Shown piece after piece: positions 9,992-21,341 of a stretch of DNA of 64,000 nt. Positions within the stretch are counted from its first letter, which is position 1. The number at the start of each line of letters is the position of its first letter. Made by a program: the position numbers and the translations under genes. Under the pieces are notes generated by a model, which was not told the origin of the DNA, made no database searches, and worked only from the letters and a program-made list of their open reading frames with translations. Location: the NCBI GenBank assembly GCA_026770025.1, contig JAMXDE010000028.1, positions 310,001-374,000 of the forward strand, written 5' to 3'. The stretch is from Craspedostauros australis (taxonomy: Eukaryota > Bacillariophyta > Bacillariophyceae > Mastogloiales > Achnanthaceae).

Positions 9992-10753
9992 TTAGAGCTT
10001 GCTGCGTTGCTTGGTTTTTGCCGATCGCACGTTTCGTCGTACTGCTTCGTACGGGGATGTGCCTTGCATTTCTTTGACTCTCACGGCATGCACCTTTTTG
10101 TATGCAGGCCGTTGCGTGCAAAGCGCCATGTAGTTGCGCATGCACTCCACATCTTTCCACTTGTCATCCCAACCGATCGCTCGGCTGATTTCCAGCATGT
10201 GCACGTATATCGGATCTGCGGGCGTGAAATGCTTTCCCATCAGGTAAGGACCTTCCTGTTGCAGCTGCTTGATCAACGAGCGATTGGTTTTGTTGAAGTG
10301 CTTCCTCGCCTGCTTCACCGCTTCGGGGATGTAGCCGTATATTTCTCTCATTGTCTCGTATTTCGATTGAATCCAAATGCCTTGTGCATCCAGGTCTGAT
10401 GTCAGCACGGAGATGGTCTGATCGTACCTCGCGCGCTCATGGCTGCCAGCACGAGGGACCAGCGTCGGATGCTCGTTGCAGAACGTGTCGCACAGGTACG
10501 TGTTGATGGCGGAGCTTTCGCTCACAGTGAACCCGTTCGGCGTGATCAGCACGGGCACCTTGCGGATCCCGGTCGCCTTCTTGAGTTCCTCTGAGTGTGG
10601 AAGGACTGCGAAATGCTCGTAGTCAGCACCCACTTCTTCCAGTATCCACAAACATCGGAATGTTCGCAAGAGAGCTGGTCCAAATATCTTGTACTTGCCA
10701 GATGATGCGGCTGGTTCGGATGATGCGGATGATGCGGCTGATACGGTTTTCAT
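9992..10753 (-). CDS. Glutathione S-transferase-like protein, 253 aa, copy b
   Basis: A single-exon ORF starts at ATG 10753. The N-terminal thioredoxin-like half starts at KYKIFGPALLRTFRCLWILEE and includes the cis-proline loop KVPVLITPNGF (about residues 66-76) and the glutathione-contacting ESSAINTYL. The helical C-terminal half contains the conserved helix-cap motif HFTPADPIYVHML (about 176-188). A Ser/Ala-rich leader of about 18 residues precedes the fold; it is too short and uncharged to call a targeting peptide. The protein is identical in translation to copy c and differs at about twenty positions from copy d. It would transfer glutathione to small electrophiles or peroxides in the cytosol; the substrate is unknown. 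The GST class is not assigned. Confidence 0.88.
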   Translation of the reverse strand: MKTVSAASSASSEPAASSGKYKIFGPALLRTFRCLWILEEVGADYEHFAVLPHSEELKKATGIRKVPVLITPNGFTVSESSAINTYLCDTFCNEHPTLVPRAGSHERARYDQTISVLTSDLDAQGIWIQSKYETMREIYGYIPEAVKQARKHFNKTNRSLIKQLQQEGPYLMGKHFTPADPIYVHMLEISRAIGWDDKWKDVECMRNYMALCTQRPAYKKVHAVRVKEMQGTSPYEAVRRNVRSAKTKQRSKL

Positions 10754-11875
10754 GTTTGTTATCAGTCAATGAGTTCATCAGTCTATCAGTCGATCTGTCG
10801 CTGAATCAATGAAGCTATTAGAATCAATGAATCAATGAGTCAATCAATCAAATCGCTGATCAATTGGGATGATGTCTTTGGACTCGACTTTTCGCCGCTG
10901 TTTCTCATGCGAGGCCAGTCATCTCTGCGTCGCGCCCGGATCAACGGAAGGTTCGCTGGTTACAAGTTCCTTTCTTTTTTGTTGAGGAAATTGACGAACC
11001 AGCCCTTTTGAAGTGCCGATGTCCACCAACCAACCTGTTCTTGCAACACTTGGTGGCACAAAGCGTCCAGATGTCCATACGACGTCTCATGGACACAGTT
11101 GAAGTTCATCTAAAGAACAGACTACTTTCCACTTAGTGTGTCCCATGTCGAACAATGAATTTGTTTTTGCGCGCCAATTATGACGCGAAACCCTCCGCCT
11201 ACGAATACGGAACAATCCCTCTTTTCCCTCCTTCTCCCACTTTCATTCATGAATCATTGCGGACTCAAAACTCACTTGGTTCACGGAACTCAATGTACTC
11301 CGGGAACTATATGCTCCTCTGAATCCTTGTGTCACAGCTCATCTCGATTCCATTGCCAGCTATGTCAACTAACAACTCCACATGACAGCAACAAGGAGAT
11401 CCGACTTGCTTCAACACGAACAGGGAATCCAACTGCAATTCCTCTTGCTTGACTACCTATGTTCTCAATTACAACCTCAATCGAGATGTCAAGGCCTTGT
11501 ACTTGAGCATAGAACGACTACTACAGATGGTGGAGAATGAGAGAGAGAGAGAGAGAGAGAGAAGCCTTGTCCGTTCTCAGCACTGAACCTCTGAGGGTCA
11601 GTGCAGAGCCACACCATCCAACTGAACATCGTTTCTTCATCCTACATCTCAAACTGATCAACTCACAATGCAGACTATTCAAAATAACAAGTAGCACAAC
11701 TCAAGATCAGCACAACAGCACTAATCTACTCATTGTCACCAACAACTATCACCCAGATGGTTTATCCTCACTAACTGCATCAACAGATTCACCAAGTCTG
11801 GCAGTCAGCAAGGTCTTCCCTTCTGGATCGTGTCCCACAAGCACACAAAAATCCAACTAAGAGTGTCCGTCTTTT
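10754..11875. other. Spacer upstream of GST copy b
   Basis: The first 80 bases contain short direct repeats around ATCAATGA and AGTCAATGAGTTC. A GA dinucleotide microsatellite lies at about 11538-11562. Short ORFs at 11180 and 11537 have no family features and read through low-complexity sequence, so no gene is called. This region probably contains the GST promoter. Confidence 0.6.
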
Positions 11876-13340
11876 TGTCGAGATGTACATGTGAGTATAC
11901 GTCAAGATGTACGTGTATATGTGCATCGTTCACCCGTTATTCTCTCATACGCACTTGGACGGTATAACTACATTCGTGTCTATAGAATGCTGTGATTCGT
12001 CAGAATTACAGCGGAAATGGAACACATGAAAATAAGCAAGATTTCTGGAGGAAATTTGCAATCGACGATTTCTGAGAGAATTGGAAGATCGTCCGTCCAT
12101 CCATCAATGGTACCAAGAGAATCTCGAGGTACTTCCCAACTAAACCTCAGATGACGATATCATCTGACAGACTCCTGCATCACCAATGGAATGTGACATC
12201 TGGAGAGCAGAAGGACGCTTACTGACGTCAACAGGATGTCAACATGTCACCACGTTGACATCTGTCTCCAAGTCAGAGCAGGAGGCGAAGATCCGATGAC
12301 TAATAACACATCGAACGCTCCAACTACACTCATCTTGGTAGTATTCGAATGAGTCGTGTGGTATTCGTGTACCACAGGACGAATACTGATGCAGTCACGA
12401 GACTCTTCGTGTGTGATGAATCGTAATGTCATGATATCCGCAATTGCCGCAACCCCCATGTGGGATCGCTTTCTCGTCTCACAGACTGACTCGCAATTCA
12501 GATATATTGATTCCTCAATTCCACACCATCTTGTTGACACCTTGCAATTCAGATATATTGGTTCATCCAATAGATCTGAATAAGAGGTCCTCAATTGCAC
12601 AGCTTCAGAATTATGGCAGTACTGGTCATCGTGGACCTGAACGTGCCATCTGATCTTGTCTTCACCTCTGTGCTTGCAAACATGCATTTCCTCCCACATG
12701 TGAATGCAACAGTGCAAGGCATCATTTTACAGCAGTATTGCTGTGTGAAACTTGTGCAATCTCATTGCATCATCATCATCATCTTGCATTGCACTCTTCA
12801 TGCTCACAATTCTGACTTCGACAGATCAGAATTGGGCCAGCTTTCATTAACTTAATCACCTACTTGAGCACACACACACAATACCAACCATCTACATACT
12901 TCATTGTCGGATCTGATCAGTCTCTATTTGAAGTAAGTACCCTGTATTGTATTCTGTTCTATCAATGACCGAAGGGCATCAAGATCATGGATACAGAAGG
13001 TGAACTTCAAATGGTGAGTACTCATGGAGTAGGAGCCAGTACTGAATGAACGGAGTGTCAAATGCGGAGTATGCATCGAACATGAAGTATCGTGTAGCAC
13101 GAAGCACATGATGTTGAGAGAGAGGGAGAATACAGAGAGGAGCGAGAGAGCATCTCACGTACCGACTCATAGTCGGAGATCGAATCTACAAAACAGATTG
13201 AAGCATCGAGAGCATCGTGCAAGAGAACGGGCGTACACCGAGAGGATCGGAGTAGCCAAGTAATGAAATAGCAAACGAACGACTATCAACCAACACCATC
13301 TTCCACGATCGTAGGCTTCCAATCACGAAACTTGCCAACA
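11876..13340 (+). mobile_element. Solo copia LTR, split by a nested insertion
   Basis: The plus strand reads from TGTCGAGATG to CTTGCCAACA, the reverse orientation of the complete element. After removal of the 664-bp insertion and one 5-bp duplication it is 796 bp, against 798 for the intact LTRs. The flanks are TCTTTT (left) and TCTCTT (right), compatible with a 6-bp target duplication carrying one later change. It is more diverged than the LTRs at 1467 and 8544, so it is an older insertion. Confidence 0.85.
12301..12964. mobile_element. 664-bp LTR-like insertion inside the solo LTR
   Basis: The copia LTR is cut between 12300 and 12965, and ATGAC stands on both sides (12296-12300 and 12965-12969), a 5-bp target duplication. 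The insert starts TAATAACACATCG and ends GTTCTATCA; read backward it begins TGATAGAACAG. Length, duplication size and the TG start suggest a solo LTR of a second retrotransposon family, but the other end is TTA rather than CA, so the class is uncertain. Inside are two copies of GCAATTCAGATATATTG about 54 bp apart and a short ATC run. It has no coding capacity. Confidence 0.7.
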
Positions 13341-13496
13341 TCTCTTGGTTGATGGATGGACCGGGTATCTGATGCTCTCAGAAAACAGTGTTCTCACATT
13401 TCCTTCCGAAATTGTGAAGGTTTTGTTGTATCCGAATTCGTGTGATTTCGTTCAATCACAGTTCACTATCGGCGCGGGCGTTTGCGTCGATTGCAT

Positions 13497-14436
13497 GCAG
13501 ATTACAAGAGAACAATGGGTGACTGATGCACACATACATATGCACATTCCAACAGACTGAGGCAGTGGAAGGTGATAAATGATGGGAGGCACATAGAATG
13601 GGACACAGTGGGCAAGGCCATGCAGGGCCTGGATCGGGCAAAGGCCACACTGACCTTCAAATTGGCGACAGGTGAGGCAGCATTCGGAAGGTGCATGCAC
13701 CAATGGGGCCACCAGGAATCCAGCACATGCCAGAGCTGCAGCCAGGAAGAGATAACGGCTCACTTCTGGTGCTGTCAGGCCGAGATCTGGCACAAGATCG
13801 CAGGGCAAGGGATTCTCAGGCTGCAGAAATGGATGATGCGATGCCCCACCAGCCCGCAACTCATGCGAGTGGTGACAGCCCTGCTCAAAAGCCAGACCGC
13901 AGGCACCATGCATCTTCAACCTCCTGATGCAGGGCTTGGCATCACAGCAGTGGCTCAGCACCAGCAAGAGGCTGGGCCACAATCTCTACAACTTGGGGCT
14001 GCTGGGCATACAGTGGATGAAACAACAAGCCCTCTTTCTGGAATCACAAGGATCATGACACAGCACAGGCAAATGGGCAGCTGAGATCATGCAGCGAATA
14101 TGGCGCATCACATGGGACCAATGGTTCTCATGCAATGATGATATGCACACCAGTCAAGACTCTGCGGAAGGAGCCATGCTTCAAGCAATGCAGGAATGCG
14201 TGCAGACCATCCTCGATCAGTTGAGCAACAATGACGCAGCTCTAGGCCATGCCAAATCCGCATACCCAGGCAGGCAAGCCCCAGCGTCGGGCCTGGCGAT
14301 GTGGATGGAGCAAACCGCCGCAATCCTACAGGAGCCTGTTGCTAGCGGGCCCTTGTACAAGTGGAAGAAGGTGGGTACACCCAACGGCTTCAGGATAGCA
14401 CAGGGCAAACCGACACCGGCACCAACATCAACATAA
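13497..14436 (+). pseudogene. RT-linked C-terminal fragment, copy 2 (empty copia site)
   Basis: The frame from about 13572 encodes GKAMQGLDRAKATLTFKLAT, the zinc-ribbon-like CQSCSQEEITAHFWCC and LMRVVTALLKSQ. It then moves to other frames for QGLASQQW and, from 14089, MQRIWRITWDQWFSCNDD. The 5' end sits directly beside the solo LTR at 13340. The sequence CACAAGGATCATGACAC at about 14047 is the uninterrupted version of the copia target in copy 1. Homology to RT-linked proteins is inferred from the CxxC...HxxxC pattern and the downstream W-rich segment; the frameshifts argue for decay. Confidence 0.45.
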
Positions 14437-14697
14437 GGAACACAATCGACCCGAGTCCGTTCCCCCTTCGCGTGCCATGCGAAGTTGAAAGGAGGCGGAG
14501 AAAAGCATCAACGACGCAGCCGTGGGTATGGAACAGCTAATCAGTGGGTTATATATTTATTTACCTGTAGAAATGGTATGATCGTGCCATACGCACTGGT
14601 AATGTGCAAACGCAAGGATTTGATGATGTCTCTATGCTTGAGGTATGTAGAACACAATAATCCAGTCTTTGAATGTACCATAGGAGATCGATTATTA

Positions 14698-15459
14698 TTA
14701 GAGCTTGCTGCGTTGCTTGGTTTTTGCCGATCGCACGTTTCGTCGTACTGCTTCGTACGGGGATGTGCCTTGCATTTCTTTGACTCTCACGGCATGCACC
14801 TTTTTGTATGCAGGCCGTTGCGTGCAAAGCGCCATGTAGTTGCGCATGCACTCCACATCTTTCCACTTGTCATCCCAACCGATCGCTCGGCTGATTTCCA
14901 GCATGTGCACGTATATCGGATCTGCGGGCGTGAAATGCTTTCCCATCAGGTAAGGACCTTCCTGTTGCAGCTGCTTGATCAACGAGCGATTGGTTTTGTT
15001 GAAGTGCTTCCTCGCCTGCTTCACCGCTTCGGGGATGTAGCCGTATATTTCTCTCATTGTCTCGTATTTCGATTGAATCCAAATGCCTTGTGCATCCAGG
15101 TCTGATGTCAGCACGGAGATGGTCTGATCGTACCTCGCGCGCTCATGGCTGCCAGCACGAGGGACCAGCGTCGGATGCTCGTTGCAGAACGTGTCGCACA
15201 GGTACGTGTTGATGGCGGAGCTTTCGCTCACAGTGAACCCGTTCGGCGTGATCAGCACGGGCACCTTGCGGATCCCGGTCGCCTTCTTGAGTTCCTCTGA
15301 GTGTGGAAGGACTGCGAAATGCTCGTAGTCAGCACCCACTTCTTCCAGTATCCACAAACATCGGAATGTTCGCAAGAGAGCTGGTCCAAATATCTTGTAC
15401 TTGCCAGATGATGCGGCTGGTTCGGATGATGCGGATGATGCGGCTGATACGGTTTTCAT
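14698..15459 (-). CDS. Glutathione S-transferase-like protein, 253 aa, copy c
   Basis: The predicted protein is identical to copy b, with the same start (ATG 15459), the same thioredoxin-fold and helical motifs (KVPVLITPNGF, ESSAINTYL, HFTPADPIYVHML) and the same flanks. The exact identity, including spacer DNA, indicates a very recent tandem duplication, gene conversion or an assembly duplication. Both copies look translatable, so expression dosage could be doubled. The role is inferred from the family: glutathione transfer in detoxification or peroxide defence. Confidence 0.87.
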   Translation of the reverse strand: MKTVSAASSASSEPAASSGKYKIFGPALLRTFRCLWILEEVGADYEHFAVLPHSEELKKATGIRKVPVLITPNGFTVSESSAINTYLCDTFCNEHPTLVPRAGSHERARYDQTISVLTSDLDAQGIWIQSKYETMREIYGYIPEAVKQARKHFNKTNRSLIKQLQQEGPYLMGKHFTPADPIYVHMLEISRAIGWDDKWKDVECMRNYMALCTQRPAYKKVHAVRVKEMQGTSPYEAVRRNVRSAKTKQRSKL

Positions 15460-16581
15460 GTTTGTTATCAGTCAATGAGTTCATCAGTCTATCAGTCGAT
15501 CTGTCGCTGAATCAATGAAGCTATTAGAATCAATGAATCAATGAGTCAATCAATCAAATCGCTGATCAATTGGGATGATGTCTTTGGACTCGACTTTTCG
15601 CCGCTGTTTCTCATGCGAGGCCAGTCATCTCTGCGTCGCGCCCGGATCAACGGAAGGTTCGCTGGTTACAAGTTCCTTTCTTTTTTGTTGAGGAAATTGA
15701 CGAACCAGCCCTTTTGAAGTGCCGATGTCCACCAACCAACCTGTTCTTGCAACACTTGGTGGCACAAAGCGTCCAGATGTCCATACGACGTCTCATGGAC
15801 ACAGTTGAAGTTCATCTAAAGAACAGACTACTTTCCACTTAGTGTGTCCCATGTCGAACAATGAATTTGTTTTTGCGCGCCAATTATGACGCGAAACCCT
15901 CCGCCTACGAATACGGAACAATCCCTCTTTTCCCTCCTTCTCCCACTTTCATTCATGAATCATTGCGGACTCAAAACTCACTTGGTTCACGGAACTCAAT
16001 GTACTCCGGGAACTATATGCTCCTCTGAATCCTTGTGTCACAGCTCATCTCGATTCCATTGCCAGCTATGTCAACTAACAACTCCACATGACAGCAACAA
16101 GGAGATCCGACTTGCTTCAACACGAACAGGGAATCCAACTGCAATTCCTCTTGCTTGACTACCTATGTTCTCAATTACAACCTCAATCGAGATGTCAAGG
16201 CCTTGTACTTGAGCATAGAACGACTACTACAGATGGTGGAGAATGAGAGAGAGAGAGAGAGAGAGAGAAGCCTTGTCCGTTCTCAGCACTGAACCTCTGA
16301 GGGTCAGTGCAGAGCCACACCATCCAACTGAACATCGTTTCTTCATCCTACATCTCAAACTGATCAACTCACAATGCAGACTATTCAAAATAACAAGTAG
16401 CACAACTCAAGATCAGCACAACAGCACTAATCTACTCATTGTCACCAACAACTATCACCCAGATGGTTTATCCTCACTAACTGCATCAACAGATTCACCA
16501 AGTCTGGCAGTCAGCAAGGTCTTCCCTTCTGGATCGTGTCCCACAAGCACACAAAAATCCAACTAAGAGTGTCCGTCTTTT
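15460..16581. other. Spacer upstream of GST copy c
   Basis: A duplicate of 10754-11875, including the GA microsatellite (about 16244-16268). No gene is supported. Confidence 0.6.
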
Positions 16582-18046
16582 TGTCGAGATGTACATGTGA
16601 GTATACGTCAAGATGTACGTGTATATGTGCATCGTTCACCCGTTATTCTCTCATACGCACTTGGACGGTATAACTACATTCGTGTCTATAGAATGCTGTG
16701 ATTCGTCAGAATTACAGCGGAAATGGAACACATGAAAATAAGCAAGATTTCTGGAGGAAATTTGCAATCGACGATTTCTGAGAGAATTGGAAGATCGTCC
16801 GTCCATCCATCAATGGTACCAAGAGAATCTCGAGGTACTTCCCAACTAAACCTCAGATGACGATATCATCTGACAGACTCCTGCATCACCAATGGAATGT
16901 GACATCTGGAGAGCAGAAGGACGCTTACTGACGTCAACAGGATGTCAACATGTCACCACGTTGACATCTGTCTCCAAGTCAGAGCAGGAGGCGAAGATCC
17001 GATGACTAATAACACATCGAACGCTCCAACTACACTCATCTTGGTAGTATTCGAATGAGTCGTGTGGTATTCGTGTACCACAGGACGAATACTGATGCAG
17101 TCACGAGACTCTTCGTGTGTGATGAATCGTAATGTCATGATATCCGCAATTGCCGCAACCCCCATGTGGGATCGCTTTCTCGTCTCACAGACTGACTCGC
17201 AATTCAGATATATTGATTCCTCAATTCCACACCATCTTGTTGACACCTTGCAATTCAGATATATTGGTTCATCCAATAGATCTGAATAAGAGGTCCTCAA
17301 TTGCACAGCTTCAGAATTATGGCAGTACTGGTCATCGTGGACCTGAACGTGCCATCTGATCTTGTCTTCACCTCTGTGCTTGCAAACATGCATTTCCTCC
17401 CACATGTGAATGCAACAGTGCAAGGCATCATTTTACAGCAGTATTGCTGTGTGAAACTTGTGCAATCTCATTGCATCATCATCATCATCTTGCATTGCAC
17501 TCTTCATGCTCACAATTCTGACTTCGACAGATCAGAATTGGGCCAGCTTTCATTAACTTAATCACCTACTTGAGCACACACACACAATACCAACCATCTA
17601 CATACTTCATTGTCGGATCTGATCAGTCTCTATTTGAAGTAAGTACCCTGTATTGTATTCTGTTCTATCAATGACCGAAGGGCATCAAGATCATGGATAC
17701 AGAAGGTGAACTTCAAATGGTGAGTACTCATGGAGTAGGAGCCAGTACTGAATGAACGGAGTGTCAAATGCGGAGTATGCATCGAACATGAAGTATCGTG
17801 TAGCACGAAGCACATGATGTTGAGAGAGAGGGAGAATACAGAGAGGAGCGAGAGAGCATCTCACGTACCGACTCATAGTCGGAGATCGAATCTACAAAAC
17901 AGATTGAAGCATCGAGAGCATCGTGCAAGAGAACGGGCGTACACCGAGAGGATCGGAGTAGCCAAGTAATGAAATAGCAAACGAACGACTATCAACCAAC
18001 ACCATCTTCCACGATCGTAGGCTTCCAATCACGAAACTTGCCAACA
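16582..18046 (+). mobile_element. Solo copia LTR with nested insertion, second unit
   Basis: A duplicate of 11876-13340: TGTCGAGATG to CTTGCCAACA on the plus strand, carrying the same internal insertion. It was copied with the unit rather than inserted independently. Confidence 0.85.
17007..17670. mobile_element. 664-bp LTR-like insertion, second unit
   Basis: A duplicate of 12301-12964, flanked by the same ATGAC repeats. Its presence in both units dates the insertion before the unit duplication. Confidence 0.7.
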
Positions 18047-18202
18047 TCTCTTGGTTGATGGATGGACCGGGTATCTGATGCTCTCAGAAAACAGTGTTCT
18101 CACATTTCCTTCCGAAATTGTGAAGGTTTTGTTGTATCCGAATTCGTGTGATTTCGTTCAATCACAGTTCACTATCGGCGCGGGCGTTTGCGTCGATTGC
18201 AT

Positions 18203-19142
18203 GCAGATTACAAGAGAACAATGGGTGACTGATGCACACATACATATGCACATTCCAACAGACTGAGGCAGTGGAAGGTGATAAATGATGGGAGGCACAT
18301 AGAATGGGACACAGTGGGCAAGGCCATGCAGGGCCTGGATCGGGCAAAGGCCACACTGACCTTCAAATTGGCGACAGGTGAGGCAGCATTCGGAAGGTGC
18401 ATGCACCAATGGGGCCACCAGGAATCCAGCACATGCCAGAGCTGCAGCCAGGAAGAGATAACGGCTCACTTCTGGTGCTGTCAGGCCGAGATCTGGCACA
18501 AGATCGCAGGGCAAGGGATTCTCAGGCTGCAGAAATGGATGATGCGATGCCCCACCAGCCCGCAACTCATGCGAGTGGTGACAGCCCTGCTCAAAAGCCA
18601 GACCGCAGGCACCATGCATCTTCAACCTCCTGATGCAGGGCTTGGCATCACAGCAGTGGCTCAGCACCAGCAAGAGGCTGGGCCACAATCTCTACAACTT
18701 GGGGCTGCTGGGCATACAGTGGATGAAACAACAAGCCCTCTTTCTGGAATCACAAGGATCATGACACAGCACAGGCAAATGGGCAGCTGAGATCATGCAG
18801 CGAATATGGCGCATCACATGGGACCAATGGTTCTCATGCAATGATGATATGCACACCAGTCAAGACTCTGCGGAAGGAGCCATGCTTCAAGCAATGCAGG
18901 AATGCGTGCAGACCATCCTCGATCAGTTGAGCAACAATGACGCAGCTCTAGGCCATGCCAAATCCGCATACCCAGGCAGGCAAGCCCCAGCGTCGGGCCT
19001 GGCGATGTGGATGGAGCAAACCGCCGCAATTCTACAGGAGCCTGTTGCTAGCGGGCCCTTGTACAAGTGGAAGAAGGTGGGTACACCCAACGGCTTCAGG
19101 ATAGCACAGGGCAAACCGACACCGGCACCAACATCAACATAA
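18203..19142 (+). pseudogene. RT-linked C-terminal fragment, copy 3 (empty copia site)
   Basis: Same sequence as 13497-14436: zinc-ribbon-like CQSCSQEEITAHFWCC, frameshifts, then MQRIWRITWDQWFSCNDD. It also keeps the uninterrupted CACAAGGATCATGACAC copia target at about 18753. Confidence 0.45.
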
Positions 19143-19399
19143 GGAACACAATCGACCCGAGTCCGTTCCCCCTTCGCGTGCCATGCGAAGTTGAAAGGAG
19201 GCGGAGAAAAGCATCAACGACGCAGCCGTGGGTATGGAACAGCTAATCAGTGGGTTATATATTTATTTACCTGTAGAAATGGTATGATCGTGCCATACGC
19301 ACTGGTAATGTGCAAACGCAAGGATTTGATGATGTCTCTATGCTTGAGGTATGTAGAACACAATAATCCAGTCGTTGAATGTAGGAGATCGAATTATTA

Positions 19400-20158
19400 T
19401 TAGAGCTTGCTGCGTTGCTTGGTTTTTGCTGATCGCACGTTTTGTCGTGTTCCGTACCGGGATGCGCCTTCCATTTCTTTGACTCTCACGGCATGCACCT
19501 TTTTGTATGCAGGCCGTTGCGTGCAAAGCGCCATGTAGTTGCGCATGCACTCCACATCTTTCCACTTGTCATCCCAACCCATCACCTGGCTTGCTTGCAA
19601 CAGGTGCACGTATATCGGATCTGCGGGCGTGAAATGCTTTCCCATCAGGTAAGGGCCTTCCTGTTGCAGCTGCTTGATCAAAGAGCGATTGGTTTTGTTG
19701 AAGTGCTTCCTCGCCTGCTTCACCGCTTCGGGGATGTAGCCGTATATTTCTCCCATATGCTCGTATTTCAGTTGAACGCAAATGCCTTGTGCATCCAGGT
19801 CTGATGTCAGCACGGAGATGGTCTGATCGTACCTCGCGCGCTCATGGCTGCCAGCACGAGGGACCAGCGTCGGATGCTCGTTGCAGAACGTGTCGCACAG
19901 GTACGTGTTGATGGCGGAGCTTTCGCACAAAGTGAATCCGTCTGGCGTGATCAGCACGGGCACCCTGCGGAGCCCGGTCGCCTTCTTGAGTTCCTCTGAG
20001 TGTGGAAGGACTGCGAGATGCTCGTAGTCAGCACCCAGTTCTTCCAGTATCCACAAACATCGGAATGTTCGCAAGAGAGCTGGTCCAAATATCTTGTACT
20101 TGCCAGATGATGCGGCTGGTTCGGATGATGCGGATGATGCGGCTGATACGGTTTTCAT
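19400..20158 (-). CDS. Glutathione S-transferase-like protein, 252 aa, copy d (diverged)
   Basis: A single-exon ORF from ATG 20158 with the same architecture as copies b and c, but about twenty substitutions. ELGADYEHLAV replaces EVGADYEHFAV, LRRVPVLITPDGFTLCESSA replaces the IRKVPVLITPNGFTVSESSA segment, YVHLLQASQVMGW replaces YVHMLEISRAIGW, and the tail is one residue shorter. The glutathione-contacting loop (ESSAINTYL) and helix-cap motif (FTPADP) are kept, so it is probably functional. Changes near the glutathione loop and in the C-terminal substrate-pocket helices could alter specificity (inference). Copy a at the left edge groups with this copy. Confidence 0.87.
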   Translation of the reverse strand: MKTVSAASSASSEPAASSGKYKIFGPALLRTFRCLWILEELGADYEHLAVLPHSEELKKATGLRRVPVLITPDGFTLCESSAINTYLCDTFCNEHPTLVPRAGSHERARYDQTISVLTSDLDAQGICVQLKYEHMGEIYGYIPEAVKQARKHFNKTNRSLIKQLQQEGPYLMGKHFTPADPIYVHLLQASQVMGWDDKWKDVECMRNYMALCTQRPAYKKVHAVRVKEMEGASRYGTRQNVRSAKTKQRSKL

Positions 20159-21341
20159 GTTTGTTATCAGTCAATGAGTTCATCAGTCTATCAGTCGATC
20201 TGTCGCTGATTCAATGAGTCAATGAAGCTGTCAGAATCAACCAAACAATGAAATCGCCGATGGCTCGGGATCATGGTGTTGGACTCGGCTTCTCACCACT
20301 GTTCCTCATGCGAGTACGGACAGTGATCTCTGTGTTGCGCACAGATCAATGTGAGGTTTCGCTGGTCGCAAGTTCCTCGCTTCGTTCTCCCCTTTTACAG
20401 GATGGAAGTGCGTGGTTGATGCCGAACCACGGTTTTGGCACAGCTTCCGCGAATTGTTGTTTCCCCGCGTTCATCACGTTCGTGTGTTTTGGTTCGTCGT
20501 TTCATTCTTGGAGGGAATAAAATGATAGGGACTCAAAGTGGTCGTGAAGCCAAATCACGTATGTGCAGGATTGAATCACCAGTAGCGCAAAACGTGAATT
20601 GCGAACACCAAACTAGCCGTTTGTCTCATCGCCACAATTTGGCACAAATCGCGACGTTGTCTCTGTTGTCTGTGTTTGTCTGTTTCCTTGTTTCTCTCTT
20701 GTGTCGTGTCTTTTGCACTGCTTCGCCATCAACTCTTCTCGCAAGAGGTTGATGTGAATGCGTGCTGCAGCTGCCTGTGTGTTGACTGACACTCGCAAGA
20801 CAAACATCTTCATGCAATGCAAGGAACCGTATCGTGTCGCCTTGCATCGCATTTTCGCGTCCCCCAAACGTATCAGTCGCATGGAGCGTCAAGGTGTGCA
20901 CGCAGCATACAGAGCATCAAATCAACCGAATGCAACTCGCCGCACCGAACCACATCATCAACATCGCCATCACCTCAACACTGCTCGGAGTGCAGTGAGA
21001 CCACTTGGCAACATCCTGAAGAGCAACAGCCAGAGCGACGGCATCGACAGAAGAAAGCCTTGAACACCTGACGCAAGTTGTGAACATCAGATCGACAGCT
21101 GGAACACTCGATAACTCAACACGATTACGACGATAACGATATCGATAACGAAGACGGATACTTGCACGGGTGACGAGGCAACCGCACACACAAAAGCGTC
21201 ACCATTTGGGTGCTCGAAGAACTCACCAACAGGCTTGGCATTGGAGGAGGTGATCCTCACAATCAGCAAGAACCGAGCCATCTTCAGGAGCACCAGCAAC
21301 GGCAGAAGCCAGGGAGCACCAGCACAGGGAAGAACACGAGA
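20159..21341. other. Intergenic region between GST copy d and the BTB gene
   Basis: The two genes diverge, so this holds two promoter sides. The first about 210 bases match 191-430. Two small overlapping ORFs near 20613-20901 and others up to 21299 have no recognisable features. The reading frame of the BTB gene is open upstream to 21210, but the only ATG in frame is at 21342. An upstream exon is possible but not shown. Confidence 0.6.

Larger units (their letters stand above)
9410..14115. repeat. 4,706-bp tandem unit, first copy
   Basis: From about 9408 the sequence repeats essentially without change 4,706 bases later. The unit holds GST copy b, a 1.1-kb spacer with a GA microsatellite, an inverted solo copia LTR split by a 664-bp insertion, and an RT-linked fragment. 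Left of about 9408 similarity continues, but with mismatches (for example CAACAAATATGGCAC versus CAGCGAATATGGCGC). The boundary is approximate. Confidence 0.85.
14116..18821. repeat. 4,706-bp tandem unit, second copy
   Basis: Same content and order as 9410-14115. Every ORF in the first unit recurs with an identical translation 4,706 bp later. Beyond 18821 the repeat continues for a partial third copy to about 19373 (one visible C/T difference near 19030), after which GST copy d is clearly diverged. Confidence 0.85.

Noticed and set aside
9779..10399. 206-aa plus-strand ORF, repeated at 14485
   Set aside because: It lies antisense to the GST gene and has no features of its own.
21210..21341. 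Extension of the BTB protein upstream to 21210
   Set aside because: The frame opens at GTG, which is not an expected nuclear start; the first ATG is at 21342 and the BTB fold begins well after it.
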